A stretch of DNA of 64,000 bases from Psychrobacter glaciei (GCF_014652895.1 NZ_BMZR01000002.1:1-64000); one strand, 5' to 3'. Counted from the stretch's first letter, positions 28,499 through 39,146 are shown. Notes: generated by a model from the letters alone, not told the origin. Numbers and translations: made by a program.

Positions 28499-30136
28499 AT
28501 GAGTAAAATCGAAAAAATAGACGACTTTCACCTCACGATTGCTGAGATCAAGAAAAAAGATTATCCGCAGTTGAAAGCATTGATGGACCGTGTTTATGTA
28601 AATTTGGGCGGTGCATGGTCAAAGACCACTATTCATACCTTGATTGATGCCTTTCCTGAAGGGCAGATTGCAATGTTTGATCATGATCAGCTGATCGGTA
28701 TCGTTCTCTCTATGCGCGTGGACTATGCCAAGTTCTCGAATCCGCATACCTATGATGATTTGATTGGGCACAAAGAAATCATTAGAGACAATCCAGAAGG
28801 TGATGCTATTTATGGCTTGGATGCGCTGATTGACCCTGAGTATCGTGGCTACCGTTTGGGTCGTCGTCTTTATGATGCGCGTAAAGAGCTGTGCCGCCAG
28901 CTGAACTTCCGAGCTATCTTGGCTGGAGGCCGCATTCCTAATTACTACAATCACAAAGATTTAACCCCTGGTGAGTATATCGATGCGGTCGAATCACGTG
29001 AAATCCATGACTCTGCCCTTTCCTTTCAGCTATCCAACGGTTTTATCGTTAAGCGTATTTTGACCGCTTATCTGCCAGATGATGCCCAATCTAAAGGCTT
29101 TGCTACGCTACTTGAGTGGGCCAATATTTATTATGAACCGCAAGATTATAAGCCGAATACCCGTAAGTCAGAAGTGCGTATCGGTGGTATCCAGTGGCAA
29201 ATGCGTGAAGTTGAATCGCCTGAGGAGCTCTTGCAACAAGTAGAATTCTTTGTCGATGTCATGGCCGATTACAATTCAGACTTTGCTTGCTTACCAGAGT
29301 TCTTTAACGCGCCATTAATGGGTCTGTGTGAATCCACCGATCAAAACATCGCGATTCGCTTTTTGGCCGGTTACACCGAATGGTTCAAAAACGAAGTCTC
29401 GCATCTGGCAGTCAGTTATAACGTCAACGTTATTGTCGGCTCCATGCCGTTAATAGACGAAAACGATACATTATACAATGTCAGCTATTTGTGTCGCCGC
29501 GATGGTACGGTCGAAGAGCAGCGCAAAATCCATATTACGCCGCATGAGCGTAGCGCTTGGGTGATCGAAGGTGGTGACGAGGTCAAAGTATTTGACACGG
29601 ATGCCGGTCGTATTGGTATCTTGGTCTGTTATGACGTTGAGTTTCCTGAGCTTGCGCGCTTACTGGCGCTTGACGATATGGATATTTTGTTTGTACCTTT
29701 CTGGACAGATACCAAAAACGGCTATTTACGTGTGCGCCACTGTGCCCAAGCGCGAGCCATTGAAAACGAATGCTATGTCATGATTTGCGGCTCAGTAGGC
29801 AACTTACCGCAAGTTGAGAGCTTAGATATTCAGTATGCACAGTCATCGATTTTTTCACCGTCAGACTTTGCTTTTCCGCATGATGCGATTATGGCCGAAA
29901 CAACAGCAAACACTGAGATGATCTTTTTCTCAGATGTGAACTTAGATAAGCTGACTCACGTCCGTAACGAAGGCTCGGTACATAACCTGATTGACCGCCG
30001 TGATGATTTGTTTAGCTTAAAATGGAAACGAAAAGCCAAGATTCCAGCGAGCAAATTAACCGACGAAGAGCGCCGTGAAAACTCAGGCAGTGTGCTCATT
30101 GGTGATCCATTGCAAAATCGTGCACAGAAGCCTTAA
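28499..30136 (+). CDS. Fused GNAT acetyltransferase and carbon-nitrogen hydrolase
   Basis: A two-domain enzyme of 545 residues. Residues about 10-210 are a GNAT N-acetyltransferase (acetyl-CoA loop near DPEYRGYRLGRRLYDARKEL). Residues about 225-510 are a nitrilase-superfamily amidohydrolase with the Glu-Lys-Cys triad visible in CLPEFF, RKIHITP and ILVCYDVEFPE. The fusion is a known family of uncertain substrate. The ATG at 28499 is chosen for its AGGAA site; the frame runs open 44 codons further up without one. Confidence 0.85.
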   Translation: MSKIEKIDDFHLTIAEIKKKDYPQLKALMDRVYVNLGGAWSKTTIHTLIDAFPEGQIAMFDHDQLIGIVLSMRVDYAKFSNPHTYDDLIGHKEIIRDNPEGDAIYGLDALIDPEYRGYRLGRRLYDARKELCRQLNFRAILAGGRIPNYYNHKDLTPGEYIDAVESREIHDSALSFQLSNGFIVKRILTAYLPDDAQSKGFATLLEWANIYYEPQDYKPNTRKSEVRIGGIQWQMREVESPEELLQQVEFFVDVMADYNSDFACLPEFFNAPLMGLCESTDQNIAIRFLAGYTEWFKNEVSHLAVSYNVNVIVGSMPLIDENDTLYNVSYLCRRDGTVEEQRKIHITPHERSAWVIEGGDEVKVFDTDAGRIGILVCYDVEFPELARLLALDDMDILFVPFWTDTKNGYLRVRHCAQARAIENECYVMICGSVGNLPQVESLDIQYAQSSIFSPSDFAFPHDAIMAETTANTEMIFFSDVNLDKLTHVRNEGSVHNLIDRRDDLFSLKWKRKAKIPASKLTDEERRENSGSVLIGDPLQNRAQKP

Positions 30137-30192
30137 TCGGTTATCTTAAAAAGTAACCACTAAAAAAAGTTACATAAAGTTGATGAGTAATA

Positions 30193-30219
30193 CGGCTGAC
30201 ATTTCAGCCGTTTATTTTT
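30193..30219 (+). terminator. Intrinsic terminator of the GNAT-nitrilase gene
   Basis: Perfect 7-bp stem CGGCTGA/TCAGCCG with a 4-base loop, then TTTATTTTT. Confidence 0.8.
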
Positions 30220-30256
30220 ATCTATCAAACACATTTAGAGCAAAAATGCAGCCATT

Positions 30257-30808
30257 ATGACGACTGATCTCACAAGTAAAAAAGATAGTTTTAAGAAGAC
30301 ACCAAAGCAAAAAGTGCTTTCTATAGTTAAAACCCTGCTGATATATGGTTTGATGTTTGCCGTTATTTATATCGCCATCAATTGGTGGCGACAACCCGTC
30401 ATGCCAGCCAACCCACAATTGCAATTGATAGACTACCAAGGACAAACGGTTGATTTAGCGGCACTGAGTCAGGAGAAGCCGACGCTGGTATATTTTTGGG
30501 GTACGTGGTGTTCAGTCTGTAGTTTCACCTCGCCAACCATAAACAAACTTGCCGCCGCAAATGATTATCCGGTCGTTACGGTTGCCATTAAATCAGGCAC
30601 TGATCAAGAGCTGCACCGCTACCTTAATGAAAACAGTTATCGCTTTACCACGGTCAATGATCAAGAAGGAGAGATATTTGCTGATTGGCAAGGGCAAGTC
30701 ACGCCTTCTTATATCATCTTAAAAGATGGCGAGATGACGCAAGGATTGACAGGTATTCAACCACTCTGGTCGCTTAAATTGCGCTTGTGGTTATCCTCCG
30801 TTTTTTAG
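30257..30808 (+). CDS. Membrane-anchored thioredoxin-like disulfide oxidoreductase
   Basis: A 183-residue protein with one N-terminal transmembrane helix (about residues 22-42) and a periplasmic thioredoxin fold. The redox motif WGTWCSVC has cysteines C85 and C88, and the cis-Pro is P149 in QVTPSY. The closest pattern I know is ScsD/TlpA-like protein disulfide oxidoreductases rather than CcmG, because no cytochrome c maturation genes are nearby. It probably acts on periplasmic thiols; the substrate is unknown. Confidence 0.82.
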   Translation: MTTDLTSKKDSFKKTPKQKVLSIVKTLLIYGLMFAVIYIAINWWRQPVMPANPQLQLIDYQGQTVDLAALSQEKPTLVYFWGTWCSVCSFTSPTINKLAAANDYPVVTVAIKSGTDQELHRYLNENSYRFTTVNDQEGEIFADWQGQVTPSYIILKDGEMTQGLTGIQPLWSLKLRLWLSSVF

Positions 30809-31238
30809 ACCTACGCCAATTAGGCATCATTCAATAAGTAGGCAATCAAACTTGCCAGACCTATGATTTAATGAGCAAAGTATTTATGCTGACATAAATG
30901 ATTGGTTTTGGCTAAAAACAGGACGATACTGACCAGCTCTTTTTACCCTTCCCGTTTTGTCATATAATAGCTGCCGTTATCATCGGTGCTAGACTAATTA
31001 TTCTGATAAATGCATTTTTTGTTGCAATCGTCCCGTTAGTATTTATTATGGACGTAACTATTCACAAGCAACCTATTGTAAGCAACGTTGTCTAAGACAA
31101 AAAACGAGTATCGATTATCAAATATTTGACCCCATATTATATTTAACGTTAAGCTTAAATTTCACACCTGACTTTACATCAATTTTTTAGTCACTTTTTA
31201 ACCTATCTTTTAACCTACTTTTTAAAAAGACACCTTCT
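30809..31238 (+). promoter_or_regulatory. ileS upstream region
   Basis: A 430-base spacer. A TATAAT box at 30963-30968 lacks a good -35. If it is used, the ileS leader would be about 265 nt. No ribF gene lies upstream of ileS, unlike in E. coli. I recognise no riboswitch. Confidence 0.35.
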
Positions 31239-34100
31239 ATGACTGATAAAAGTACTGATACGCCAAGCCAAGACTATAAAGACACGCTAAATCTTGCCGA
31301 TACGCCCTTTGCCATGCGCGCAAACCTTGCCAAACGTGAGCCAGATTGGCTGGCTGCGTGGGAAGCGGATGACGTGTACGGCAAAATTCGCAAGGCGCGT
31401 ACAGGTGCGACCAAATATATCTTGCACGATGGCCCTCCTTACGCCAACGGTCAAATTCACTTAGGTCATGCAGTCAATAAAGTGCTTAAAGACATTATCG
31501 TAAAGTCAAAAACCTTATCAGGCTTTGATGCACCTTATGTGCCCGGTTGGGATTGTCATGGTCTGCCTATCGAGCAAAAGGTCGAAGCCAAGGTTGGCAA
31601 AGTCGGTCAAAAAGTCTCTGCGACTGAATTCCGTGGTCTGTGCCGCGAATATGCAAGCACGCAGATTGAGCTACAAAAGGCAGACTTTAAACGTCTGGGT
31701 GTGTTTGGTGATTGGGACAATCCTTATTTAACGATGAACTTCCATCAAGAAGCCAACATCGTACGCGCACTGGCCAAAATCCATGACAATGGTCATGTCA
31801 CTCGCGGTATGAAACCAGTCAACTGGTGCTTGGACTGTAGCTCTGCGCTGGCTGAGGCCGAAGTGGAATACCAAGACAAAGTCTCTGATGCGATCTATGT
31901 CAGTTTTGATGTGCTTGATACGCAAAAGGTTGCCGCATTGAGCGAGATTGATGGCAATATCGCAGCGGTCATTTGGACGACGACGCCTTGGACGTTACCA
32001 GCTAACCAAGCCATCGCCGTACATCCTGAGCATGACTATAGTGTGGTGGCGACTGAAAAAGGCAACTTCTTATTAGCGACTGATTTGGTTGAAAGCGCAC
32101 TGACTGAGTTTAAACTTAGCAATGAAGGTGTATTGGCAACTGTATCCGGACGTGAGCTTGAAGGTCTACGCGCCCAGCATCCACTGATTGTAGACCGTCA
32201 AGTGCCACTTATCTTAGGCGATCACGTAACCACGGATAGCGGTACTGGCTTAGTCCATACCGCACCGGGTCACGGTCTCGACGATTATATCGTTGGTCTG
32301 AAATATGATTTACCAGTTGAAAACCCAGTAAGCGGTACGGGCGTCTATTTAGACAGCGCAGCGGTATTTGCAGGCGAGCATATTTATAAAGCCAATCCAA
32401 AAATCATCGCTGCCCTACATGACAACGGTCATCTCGTTAGCCATACCAAGATTGAGCACAGCTATCCGCATTGCTGGCGTCATAAATCACCGATTATCTT
32501 CCGCGCCACGCCGCAGTGGTTTATTAGTATGGAAACCAAAGGTTTACGTGAGCGCGCGCTTGCCGATATTCCAGCAGTCAATTGGACGCCAGCATGGGGA
32601 CAGAACCGCATTGAATCAATGATGACGGGTCGCCCAGATTGGTGTATTTCACGCCAGCGTACATGGGGCGTACCGATTGCCTTTTTCACTCATAAAGAAA
32701 CGGGTAAACTACATCCAAACACGCTTGAACTCATGGAAACTGCCGCGCAAAAAATTGAGGCAGGCGGTGTGGAAGCTTGGTTTGATGCCAGCTGTGAAGA
32801 CTTCTTAGGTGCAGAAGCGGCTGACTATGACAAAGCGACTGACACATTAGATGTTTGGTTTGACTCAGGTACGACGCATTTTGCCGTACTGGAGCAACGC
32901 GATGAATTGACCAATCCTGCTGATCTGTACCTAGAAGGCTCTGACCAACATCGTGGTTGGTTCCAGACGTCGTTATTAACCTCTGAGGCCATGTACGAGC
33001 GTCCACCGTTTAAGCAAGTACTGACCCATGGTTTTGTGGTCGATGAAAACGGTCGCAAGATGAGTAAATCACTGGGCAATATCATCACGCCACAAGAAGA
33101 GATTAACAAAACAGGTGCGGATATGCTGCGCTTGTGGATTGCGTCGAGCGATTATCGTTATGAGATGAGTGCAGGCAAAACGGTCTTTAAAGGCGCAATC
33201 GACATGTATCGCCGTATCCGGAATACCTTGCGTTTCTTGCTTGCCAATACCGATGACTTTGATCCAGCAACCAACAGCATTGATATCAATGAGCTGGTCA
33301 GCCTTGATAAGTTTATCATTGAGCGTACGCAAACGGTGCAAGCACAAATCATCGACGCCTATGATGCAATGGACTTCCACCAAGTCACTCAGCTTATTGC
33401 CGCGTTTTGCTCGCAAGACTTAGGCAGCTTCTACTTAGATATTATTAAAGATCGTCAGTACACCACCCAGACTGATGGACAGCCGCGTCGCTCTGCGCAA
33501 ACGGCTATTTATCATATCGCCCAAGCGTTGATTCGCTGGATTACGCCGATTTTGTCGTTCACCGCCCAAGAAGCGTGGGAAGTGTTAGAAGGTAAAAACG
33601 GCAATGAAGCAGGCTATGTGTTTACCGAAGAATGGTATACCTTCCCAGAGTTTGAGCTAAGCGCGATCAGTACTGATGATTGGCAACGTATCATGCTAGC
33701 CAAAGATATGGTGAATAAGCATATCGAAACCGCACGCGGTGAAAAAATCATTAATGCTAACTTATCTGCTGATGTTGATTTATATGCTGACGGTGCGATG
33801 CATGAAAGCTTAGCCAAGCTTGGCGAAGAGCTACGTTTTGTACTAATTACTAGTAGCGCAACATTAAAACCAATGAGTGATGCTCCTGCTGCTGCTAAGA
33901 ATGACGCCACAGAGCAAGCTGAAAGCAGCACCAAAGAAACGGCAGACTTAGTGGTCAATGTTAGCGCCGCGACGGGCACCAAATGCGTGCGCTGCTGGCA
34001 TATCCGTAACGACATTGGTACAGATGCCACACACCCTGAACTATGTGCCCGCTGCGTCACTAATGTGACGGGTAACGGCGAGGTGCGCCACTATGCCTAA
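31239..34100 (+). CDS. ileS: Isoleucyl-tRNA synthetase
   Basis: IleS charges tRNA-Ile and edits mischarged valine. It is 953 residues, normal for the eubacterial type. The class I signatures are [12 protein letters not shown] (HIGH) and [10 protein letters not shown] (KMSKS); the editing domain has [16 protein letters not shown]. The C-terminal zinc-binding cysteines are in CVRCWH and CARC. A short Ala/Thr-rich insert precedes the zinc motif. The stop overlaps the lspA start by eight bases, so the two are co-transcribed and probably translationally coupled. Confidence 0.97.
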   Translation: MTDKSTDTPSQDYKDTLNLADTPFAMRANLAKREPDWLAAWEADDVYGKIRKARTGATKYILHDGPPYANGQIHLGHAVNKVLKDIIVKSKTLSGFDAPYVPGWDCHGLPIEQKVEAKVGKVGQKVSATEFRGLCREYASTQIELQKADFKRLGVFGDWDNPYLTMNFHQEANIVRALAKIHDNGHVTRGMKPVNWCLDCSSALAEAEVEYQDKVSDAIYVSFDVLDTQKVAALSEIDGNIAAVIWTTTPWTLPANQAIAVHPEHDYSVVATEKGNFLLATDLVESALTEFKLSNEGVLATVSGRELEGLRAQHPLIVDRQVPLILGDHVTTDSGTGLVHTAPGHGLDDYIVGLKYDLPVENPVSGTGVYLDSAAVFAGEHIYKANPKIIAALHDNGHLVSHTKIEHSYPHCWRHKSPIIFRATPQWFISMETKGLRERALADIPAVNWTPAWGQNRIESMMTGRPDWCISRQRTWGVPIAFFTHKETGKLHPNTLELMETAAQKIEAGGVEAWFDASCEDFLGAEAADYDKATDTLDVWFDSGTTHFAVLEQRDELTNPADLYLEGSDQHRGWFQTSLLTSEAMYERPPFKQVLTHGFVVDENGRKMSKSLGNIITPQEEINKTGADMLRLWIASSDYRYEMSAGKTVFKGAIDMYRRIRNTLRFLLANTDDFDPATNSIDINELVSLDKFIIERTQTVQAQIIDAYDAMDFHQVTQLIAAFCSQDLGSFYLDIIKDRQYTTQTDGQPRRSAQTAIYHIAQALIRWITPILSFTAQEAWEVLEGKNGNEAGYVFTEEWYTFPEFELSAISTDDWQRIMLAKDMVNKHIETARGEKIINANLSADVDLYADGAMHESLAKLGEELRFVLITSSATLKPMSDAPAAAKNDATEQAESSTKETADLVVNVSAATGTKCVRCWHIRNDIGTDATHPELCARCVTNVTGNGEVRHYA

Positions 34101-34743
34101 TCCGACACCTAACTCAGCGCCCAACCAATCAGAGTCACCTGAAGACAAGCAGCCGCAGTCTAAGGTCGACCACTCACCAACCCCTGCCCATGCAACAACG
34201 GGCAGTTCAACGACACCGAGAAGTCGCTTGACTAAAGCACCAAAGATGATTGCTAATGGCAGTCGTGCTTTTATGTGGTATTTGGTGTCACTGGTTGTAC
34301 TTATCATCGATCAGTGGACGAAGTGGCTGGCTGAGACCAACCTGACTTTCCATGAGCCAGTGCCTGTTATCGAACCGTTTCTTAATTGGACTTTAGCATA
34401 CAATTATGGCGCTGCTTTTAGCTTTTTGGCGGATGCAGGCGGTTGGCAGAAGTGGTTTTTTTCGGGACTTGCTCTAATCATGTCGCTGTTTTTAATCATC
34501 TATCTGATTAAAGCACCTCGTAAAGCCACGCTATTATCGCTTGGACTGGCTTTAGTGCTTGGCGGTGCAGTTGGTAACTTAATAGATCGTCTGCTACATG
34601 GTCACGTGATCGACTTCATTCATGTACACAATGCTGACGTTTGGCATTATCCGATATTTAACATCGCGGATATGGGCATCAGTATCGGTGTCGCGATGAT
34701 TGTCATCGATATGCTATTTTTAGAAAAGAAGCGTGAGGTTTAG
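34093..34743 (+). CDS. lspA: Lipoprotein signal peptidase (signal peptidase II)
   Basis: LspA cleaves the signal peptide of prolipoproteins in the inner membrane. Four transmembrane helices are visible. The catalytic Asp pair is D174 (HVIDFIH) and D193 (NIADMGI), and NYGAAFSF is conserved. At 216 residues it is about 50 longer than usual because of a Pro/Ser/Thr-rich cytoplasmic N-terminal tail before the first helix. The start overlaps ileS; an internal start that removes the tail cannot be excluded. In many gammaproteobacteria fkpB follows lspA directly; here it lies 1.5 kb further on. Confidence 0.94.
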   Translation: MPNPTPNSAPNQSESPEDKQPQSKVDHSPTPAHATTGSSTTPRSRLTKAPKMIANGSRAFMWYLVSLVVLIIDQWTKWLAETNLTFHEPVPVIEPFLNWTLAYNYGAAFSFLADAGGWQKWFFSGLALIMSLFLIIYLIKAPRKATLLSLGLALVLGGAVGNLIDRLLHGHVIDFIHVHNADVWHYPIFNIADMGISIGVAMIVIDMLFLEKKREV

Positions 34744-34775
34744 CGCTTACAATCGTACATAGTTTTTAGATTTAC

Positions 34776-34809
34776 AAGGTGGGTTACGAATAAGTAACCC
34801 ACCTTTTTT
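34776..34809 (+). terminator. Terminator of ileS-lspA
   Basis: A perfect 12-bp stem AAGGTGGGTTAC/GTAACCCACCTT with a 6-base loop and a T run. It also sits at the end of the convergent gene at 34831. Confidence 0.92.
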
Positions 34810-34830
34810 GTTGTTTGTTAGCCATCTTTT

Positions 34831-35517
34831 TTAGATCAGAGAATCAAGCAATTCTTTCAAAGTTTCTAAACCACCACCTGCCAATAAAAACAATAACCCT
34901 GCCATGTTAATCACCACGGTCAAATAATACGCCATGCGAAACTCAGGTTTTTGTGATTTATGCCGCAAGTAAGTCTGTGCGACCATTGCTCCTACCCAAC
35001 CACCCAATGCACTGAGTAGATGCAAAGTAGACTCAGGCGTGCGCCAATCACCACTTTGCGCAGCGGCTTTGTCTTTGGCATACATCATATAAGTAATCAA
35101 ACCCAAAGCTACATACCAACCCACGACCAACCAGCTTAGCTTATTCATGGCCGCTAATAAGATTAATACCCCATAAAATCCCACACCAAGGAACAAGCGT
35201 TTTTTCTGTCCTGCTTCAAATTCCGCTTGATGACTACGCTTTACATTACGATGACGGATTTGCTGATTTTTTTGTGCCATTTTCTGTTGCACAAAGCTCA
35301 GCTCTTGCACATCTTTTGCCTGCATCCGTCCTTGGCTATCTTGCCCCAGCGTAAAGACGACTTGCTCACCCAATTCAGGGCGACGGCGCGCTTTAAATTC
35401 ATTGATATGAAAGAATACTGAATCACCCTGCTCAGTGTCGATAAAGCCAAAGCCTTTATCATCTTGCCACTTTTTAATGTGGCCTTGCTGTCTCACGCTT
35501 ATCTGCTTAGTTCTCAT
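34831..35517 (-). CDS. Cold-shock domain plus DUF1294 membrane protein
   Basis: A 228-residue protein. Residues about 10-70 form a cold-shock domain with the RNA-binding motifs DKGFGFI and DSVFFHI. A basic, Gln-rich linker leads to three or four transmembrane helices of the DUF1294 type (MMYAKDKAAAQSGDWRTPE then LHLLSALGGWVGA). The fusion is a known architecture; membrane-localised nucleic-acid binding is inferred. It converges with lspA. Confidence 0.83.
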   Translation of the reverse strand: MRTKQISVRQQGHIKKWQDDKGFGFIDTEQGDSVFFHINEFKARRRPELGEQVVFTLGQDSQGRMQAKDVQELSFVQQKMAQKNQQIRHRNVKRSHQAEFEAGQKKRLFLGVGFYGVLILLAAMNKLSWLVVGWYVALGLITYMMYAKDKAAAQSGDWRTPESTLHLLSALGGWVGAMVAQTYLRHKSQKPEFRMAYYLTVVINMAGLLFLLAGGGLETLKELLDSLI

Positions 35518-35580
35518 GACTATATATTTTTGACCTTAATGATTATTTACAACTATTATATAACTTTTTCGAACTCATAA

Positions 35581-35611
35581 AAAAAGCTAAGAGCTTTACT
35601 CTTAGCTTTTT
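35581..35611 (-). terminator. Intrinsic terminator of the small lipoprotein gene
   Basis: Perfect stem AAAAAGCTAAGAG/CTCTTAGCTTTTT with a 5-base loop, just after the stop at 35649. Confidence 0.85.
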
Positions 35612-35648
35612 AACATCCATAAAAATGCATTAATACGATGTTAAAATA

Positions 35649-35966
35649 CTAACGGCATTTTTTCTGCTCATAGAGTCTAGTCAAGTTTTCGCGGCGTTCT
35701 TTAGCTGCTTCAATGGCCTCTTCTGTATTAGAATAAGTTCCAATCAATGCTGGCCAAAACAATACGGCAGCAGCTACATTTTTACCAGTCACTTTACGCT
35801 CAGCACGCGCTTCTTTTTCAAACTGTTCAGCTTCTTCAATTTCGCTAAGAATTTGTTGGCATGATAAATTAACATCACTTACTTTCTTAGTCTGTACGAC
35901 ATGTGGAGTCGCACAACCTTGTGCTAATAATGCAAATACACCAATCACTAAAATAGCTTTTTTCAT
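35649..35966 (-). CDS. Small lipoprotein
   Basis: A 105-residue protein with a clear lipoprotein signal (MKKAILVIGVFALLAQGC, lipobox cysteine at residue 18). The mature part has a charged helical stretch (SEIEEAEQFEKEARAERK), a short hydrophobic segment (AAAVLFWPALIG) and a basic C-terminus. This resembles small metal-ABC-transporter-type and phage-Rz1-like lipoproteins in shape only. It is transcribed alone with its own terminator. Confidence 0.72.
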   Translation of the reverse strand: MKKAILVIGVFALLAQGCATPHVVQTKKVSDVNLSCQQILSEIEEAEQFEKEARAERKVTGKNVAAAVLFWPALIGTYSNTEEAIEAAKERRENLTRLYEQKKCR

Positions 35967-36295
35967 AATCTTCTCAGAAGTTGTCTAACTTACAATTATT
36001 AATAGATAAGTTACGTTGCTTAAATTAAGTTTACATTTATATACATTAAGAAAGATAATGTCAACTTAATTTCACTCCTGAAAGGATCTAATTATCTATA
36101 TTTTTTTGTTGTGGTACTAAATCATTGTATTTATTAATTTTTTAGAAAGATATATCTAGTAGATTTATCTAAATATTAGTAATATCTGATAAAGATCTTC
36201 TAGGACATATCTATCACCTCAAGGTCTCTAGTATATGGGCTATGCTAAACTCTCTATTATGATTAACCCTCTAAATCCTATTTAATAAAAGAAAC
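35967..36295. other. Divergent AT-rich spacer
   Basis: The 329 bases between the small lipoprotein gene and fkpB are very AT-rich and must contain both promoters. I see no further gene or clear operator. Confidence 0.4.
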
Positions 36296-36799
36296 ATGAC
36301 TATGACCGACTCACAATTTATCAACCCCAATGAAGACACGCGCATCACTTTTGGCAGTCTCGTAAAGCTGCATTTTGAAGTATCATTAGAAAACGGTACG
36401 ATGATTGACTCTACCTTTAGCCGCGATGCGCCTGTGACGCTAACCATTGGTGACGAGAGCTTACTACCGGGTTTTGAGCAAGTATTAATGAACCTGCGTG
36501 CGGGTGACACACGCTCTGCCCACCTTGATCCAGAGCAAGCATTTGGTGATTGGAATCCTGACAATATTCAGCATTTTAGCCGCCCTCAGTTCGCGCTGGT
36601 CGCTGATAATCCAGAAATTGGTATGATGATAGAATTTGAAGATAAAGGCAAAAATACCCTACCCGGTACCATCAGTGCCATCGATGATGACCAAGTCGAA
36701 GTGGACTTCAATCATCCACTCGCTGGGCAAGCTGTATTGTTTAAAGTAAAAATCTTTAAAGTAACACCGCCCGGTGTAACGGGCATAAAGCTCATGTAA
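36296..36799 (+). CDS. fkpB: FKBP-type peptidyl-prolyl isomerase (SlpA/FkpB-like)
   Basis: A 167-residue SlpA-type isomerase and chaperone. It has the FKBP halves VKLHFEVSLENGTMIDSTF and LTIGDESLLPGFEQVLMNLRAGD, with the insert-in-flap domain between (HFSRPQFALVADNPEIGMMIEF). There is no signal peptide, so it is cytoplasmic. Two ATG codons six bases apart could start it. In related genomes the gene belongs with ileS-lspA; here two genes on the other strand separate them. Confidence 0.9.
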   Translation: MTMTDSQFINPNEDTRITFGSLVKLHFEVSLENGTMIDSTFSRDAPVTLTIGDESLLPGFEQVLMNLRAGDTRSAHLDPEQAFGDWNPDNIQHFSRPQFALVADNPEIGMMIEFEDKGKNTLPGTISAIDDDQVEVDFNHPLAGQAVLFKVKIFKVTPPGVTGIKLM

Positions 36800-36847
36800 A
36801 ACAATTCATTTAAAAATACTCTGTTGAATGAACGATAAGGATAAAAA

Positions 36848-37888
36848 ATGCAATATCAAAAACTGCCACAAATTAATGAAGACGTTTCCAAAATCTGTCT
36901 AGGTACGATGACCTGGGGACAACAGAATGATGAGACCCAAGCGCATGAGCAGATGGACATGGCGCTAAGCGAAGGGGTGAACTTTTGGGATACGGCAGAA
37001 ATGTATCCATCGCCGCCGGACAAAGACAAGCAGGGCGATACCGAACGCTTTATGGGCACATGGTTTAGCAAAACCAAACAGCGTGACAAAGTTATTCTTG
37101 CCAGCAAAATGTCACCGATGGATTTTTTACGCGACGGGCAAACACGCTTTAATGCTGAGCAAATCAGCAGCGCCATTGATGGCAATCTTGAGCGTTTGCA
37201 AACCGACTATATTGATATTTATCAACTGCACTGGCCTGAACGCCAAGCGAATTTCTTCGGTCAGCGCGGTTATACTGAAGAGATGGCAGCGCAGTCACTA
37301 GACGATTTAACGCCTTTTTTAGAGACCATTCAAGCGTTAAATGATGAGATCAAAAAAGGCCGTATTCGTGCTTATGGGCTATCGAATGATACTGCGTGGG
37401 GTCTGATGCGCTACCTATGGGAAGCAGATAAAAACGGCTTGATTGCCCCCATCACTGTGCAAAATCCCTATAGCCTGCTGAACCGCTTATATGAAGTCAA
37501 CATGGCAGAGATTGCACATCGTGAAAACGTGGGTCTGCTTGCTTATTCACCGCTTGGTTTTGGTGTGTTATCTGGTAAATATCTCGATGGCAAACGTCCG
37601 ACTGGCGCACGTCTGACTATGTACGACCGTTTTGGGCGCTACGTAAACGAACAAGCCAAATCAGCCACTGAGCAATATGCCAAGATAGCCGCTGATGCAG
37701 GTTTGGACATGGCACAGATGTCATTGGCTTTCGTCAACTCTCGTCACTTTGTCACCAGCAATATCATTGGGGCAACGACTACCGAGCAGCTCAAATCCAA
37801 CATTGATAGTGTTAATGTCGAGCTGACAGCAGACGTATTGGAAGCAATTGAAGCCGTACATACACAACAGCCTAATCCATCACCATAA
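36848..37888 (+). CDS. NADP(H)-dependent aldo/keto reductase (Tas-like)
   Basis: A 346-residue aldo/keto reductase of the Tas/Gpr group. The catalytic Asp-Tyr-Lys-His set is suggested by FWDTAEMY, ILASKMSP and YQLHWPER. The cofactor-binding end has GATTTEQLKSNI. The N-terminal KICLGTMTWGQQNDE is the Tas-type signature. Its natural substrate is unknown. AAGGA precedes the ATG; it lies 48 bases after fkpB in the same direction and may be co-transcribed. Confidence 0.88.
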   Translation: MQYQKLPQINEDVSKICLGTMTWGQQNDETQAHEQMDMALSEGVNFWDTAEMYPSPPDKDKQGDTERFMGTWFSKTKQRDKVILASKMSPMDFLRDGQTRFNAEQISSAIDGNLERLQTDYIDIYQLHWPERQANFFGQRGYTEEMAAQSLDDLTPFLETIQALNDEIKKGRIRAYGLSNDTAWGLMRYLWEADKNGLIAPITVQNPYSLLNRLYEVNMAEIAHRENVGLLAYSPLGFGVLSGKYLDGKRPTGARLTMYDRFGRYVNEQAKSATEQYAKIAADAGLDMAQMSLAFVNSRHFVTSNIIGATTTEQLKSNIDSVNVELTADVLEAIEAVHTQQPNPSP

Positions 37889-37947
37889 TCTGCCATCTAT
37901 CAGAGCGTAGTGGATTAAATTAAGTAGGCTCTATTGAAGCTCCCACC

Positions 37948-37998
37948 AAAAAGGGCGCAAATCGCTAGCATTATCACTGCGATTTGCGCCCTTTTTTT
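37948..37998. terminator. Strong bidirectional terminator
   Basis: A perfect 18-bp stem AAAAAGGGCGCAAATCGC with its complement and a 13-base loop, between the convergent aldo/keto reductase and plsC genes. Confidence 0.93.
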
Positions 37999-38022
37999 GA
38001 CTATTACTTCAATTGCAAATAT

Positions 38023-38823
38023 TTAGTCTTTAGCTGGTACGTTAAGTACTCTTGAATGTAGTTCAGCCAACCCCTCTTGCATACGTGACTGCAATACATT
38101 GGTCAGCTCGCTTTTGCTACAGCCTGCTGGATCTATCGGCGCTAATGGCAATACATAAGCGGTTACGTCTTTGCTATCAAGCACTTTTTTCATGCTGTCC
38201 TTCATCGTCAGCTTGCCATAATATGGCAGTGCTTCGCTTAATGTACCGTCTTTATTGACATAAGCGATAACGATGGGGCGAACCGGAACGTCTGCTTCTA
38301 TCGCTGCTTGTAGCAATGTCCCATGAATACGTTTGATTTTTTTACCATCGGTAGTCGTCGCTTCTGGGAAAAATATCACCGAAAATCCTTTTGCTAAAAA
38401 GCTAGCAATCTGCGCTGCCACCGAGCCTGCATCACCGGAACCACGCTCAATAAATACCGTACCTGCCGCATGAGCCAGCTTGCCAAATACTGGCCACTCA
38501 CCGATTTCGGCTTTGGATAAGAAAAAGGCAGGACTCACCGTGCCCACGACCGGAATATCCATCCATGACACATGATTGGATACCCATAGACCATGATGCT
38601 GTTGCACTGGCTCAACTTCAACGACCTTGACCCCAAAGGAGCCTGCCATCTTACGACAAAATACTTGAATGTAGCGTGGCAGTTTTTCGCGTGGTGGCTG
38701 CTTAAATGCGCCAATACGCTGAGCAGCCCTAAGACCACCAGCGATCGTCGTGGTCATTCCCGCGATTTGTTTACCGCGACCCCATTGTTGTTTGAGTGAA
38801 AAGCCTGACTTAGCTTGGCTCAT
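38023..38823 (-). CDS. plsC: 1-acyl-sn-glycerol-3-phosphate acyltransferase family
   Basis: A 266-residue PlsC-type acyltransferase that makes phosphatidic acid in the inner membrane. The catalytic HX4D motif is H84-VSWM-D89, and block III is FPEATT at about residues 152-157 in place of the usual FPEGTT. An amphipathic or hydrophobic N-terminal region provides membrane contact. As several PlsC/LpxL-like paralogues exist in most genomes, the symbol is a family assignment. Twin palindromes at 38895-38927 lie upstream of the gene and may be operators. Confidence 0.85.
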   Translation of the reverse strand: MSQAKSGFSLKQQWGRGKQIAGMTTTIAGGLRAAQRIGAFKQPPREKLPRYIQVFCRKMAGSFGVKVVEVEPVQQHHGLWVSNHVSWMDIPVVGTVSPAFFLSKAEIGEWPVFGKLAHAAGTVFIERGSGDAGSVAAQIASFLAKGFSVIFFPEATTTDGKKIKRIHGTLLQAAIEADVPVRPIVIAYVNKDGTLSEALPYYGKLTMKDSMKKVLDSKDVTAYVLPLAPIDPAGCSKSELTNVLQSRMQEGLAELHSRVLNVPAKD

Positions 38824-38894
38824 CTTCGTCCCTCATGATTGAATGTTTGGTTTTTAGATAGTTAAAAAAACGAGCTAAGTATAACAAAGTTCTG

Positions 38895-38927
38895 TCACTC
38901 AGTGATAGCTTGTTCACTCAGTGAGTG
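38895..38927. promoter_or_regulatory. Twin palindromic operator candidate upstream of plsC
   Basis: TCACTCAGTGA occurs at 38895-38905 and again at 38914-38924; both are perfect inverted repeats and their centres are 19 bp apart, close to two helical turns. The second extends to the 13-bp palindrome CACTCAGTGAGTG. They lie 72-104 bases before the plsC start, in the 323-base spacer shared with hflX. Confidence 0.5.
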
Positions 38928-39146
38928 TTTACTTTTATACAAATGGGTAATGAAGCAGATTTATAGAAAATCAGCCACCATAAATGCTGTAACATAAAAT
39001 CATCGCTAATTATGCCAATACGCTTTAATATCAAGTGATAAGACCACATATAGACAACCATCTGAACGTTATATCAAAGCTTACTGAATCAAAGCTTACT
39101 AAATTGATAATAGCGATTTATTTACTTTATTAATAGGTGATACTCT

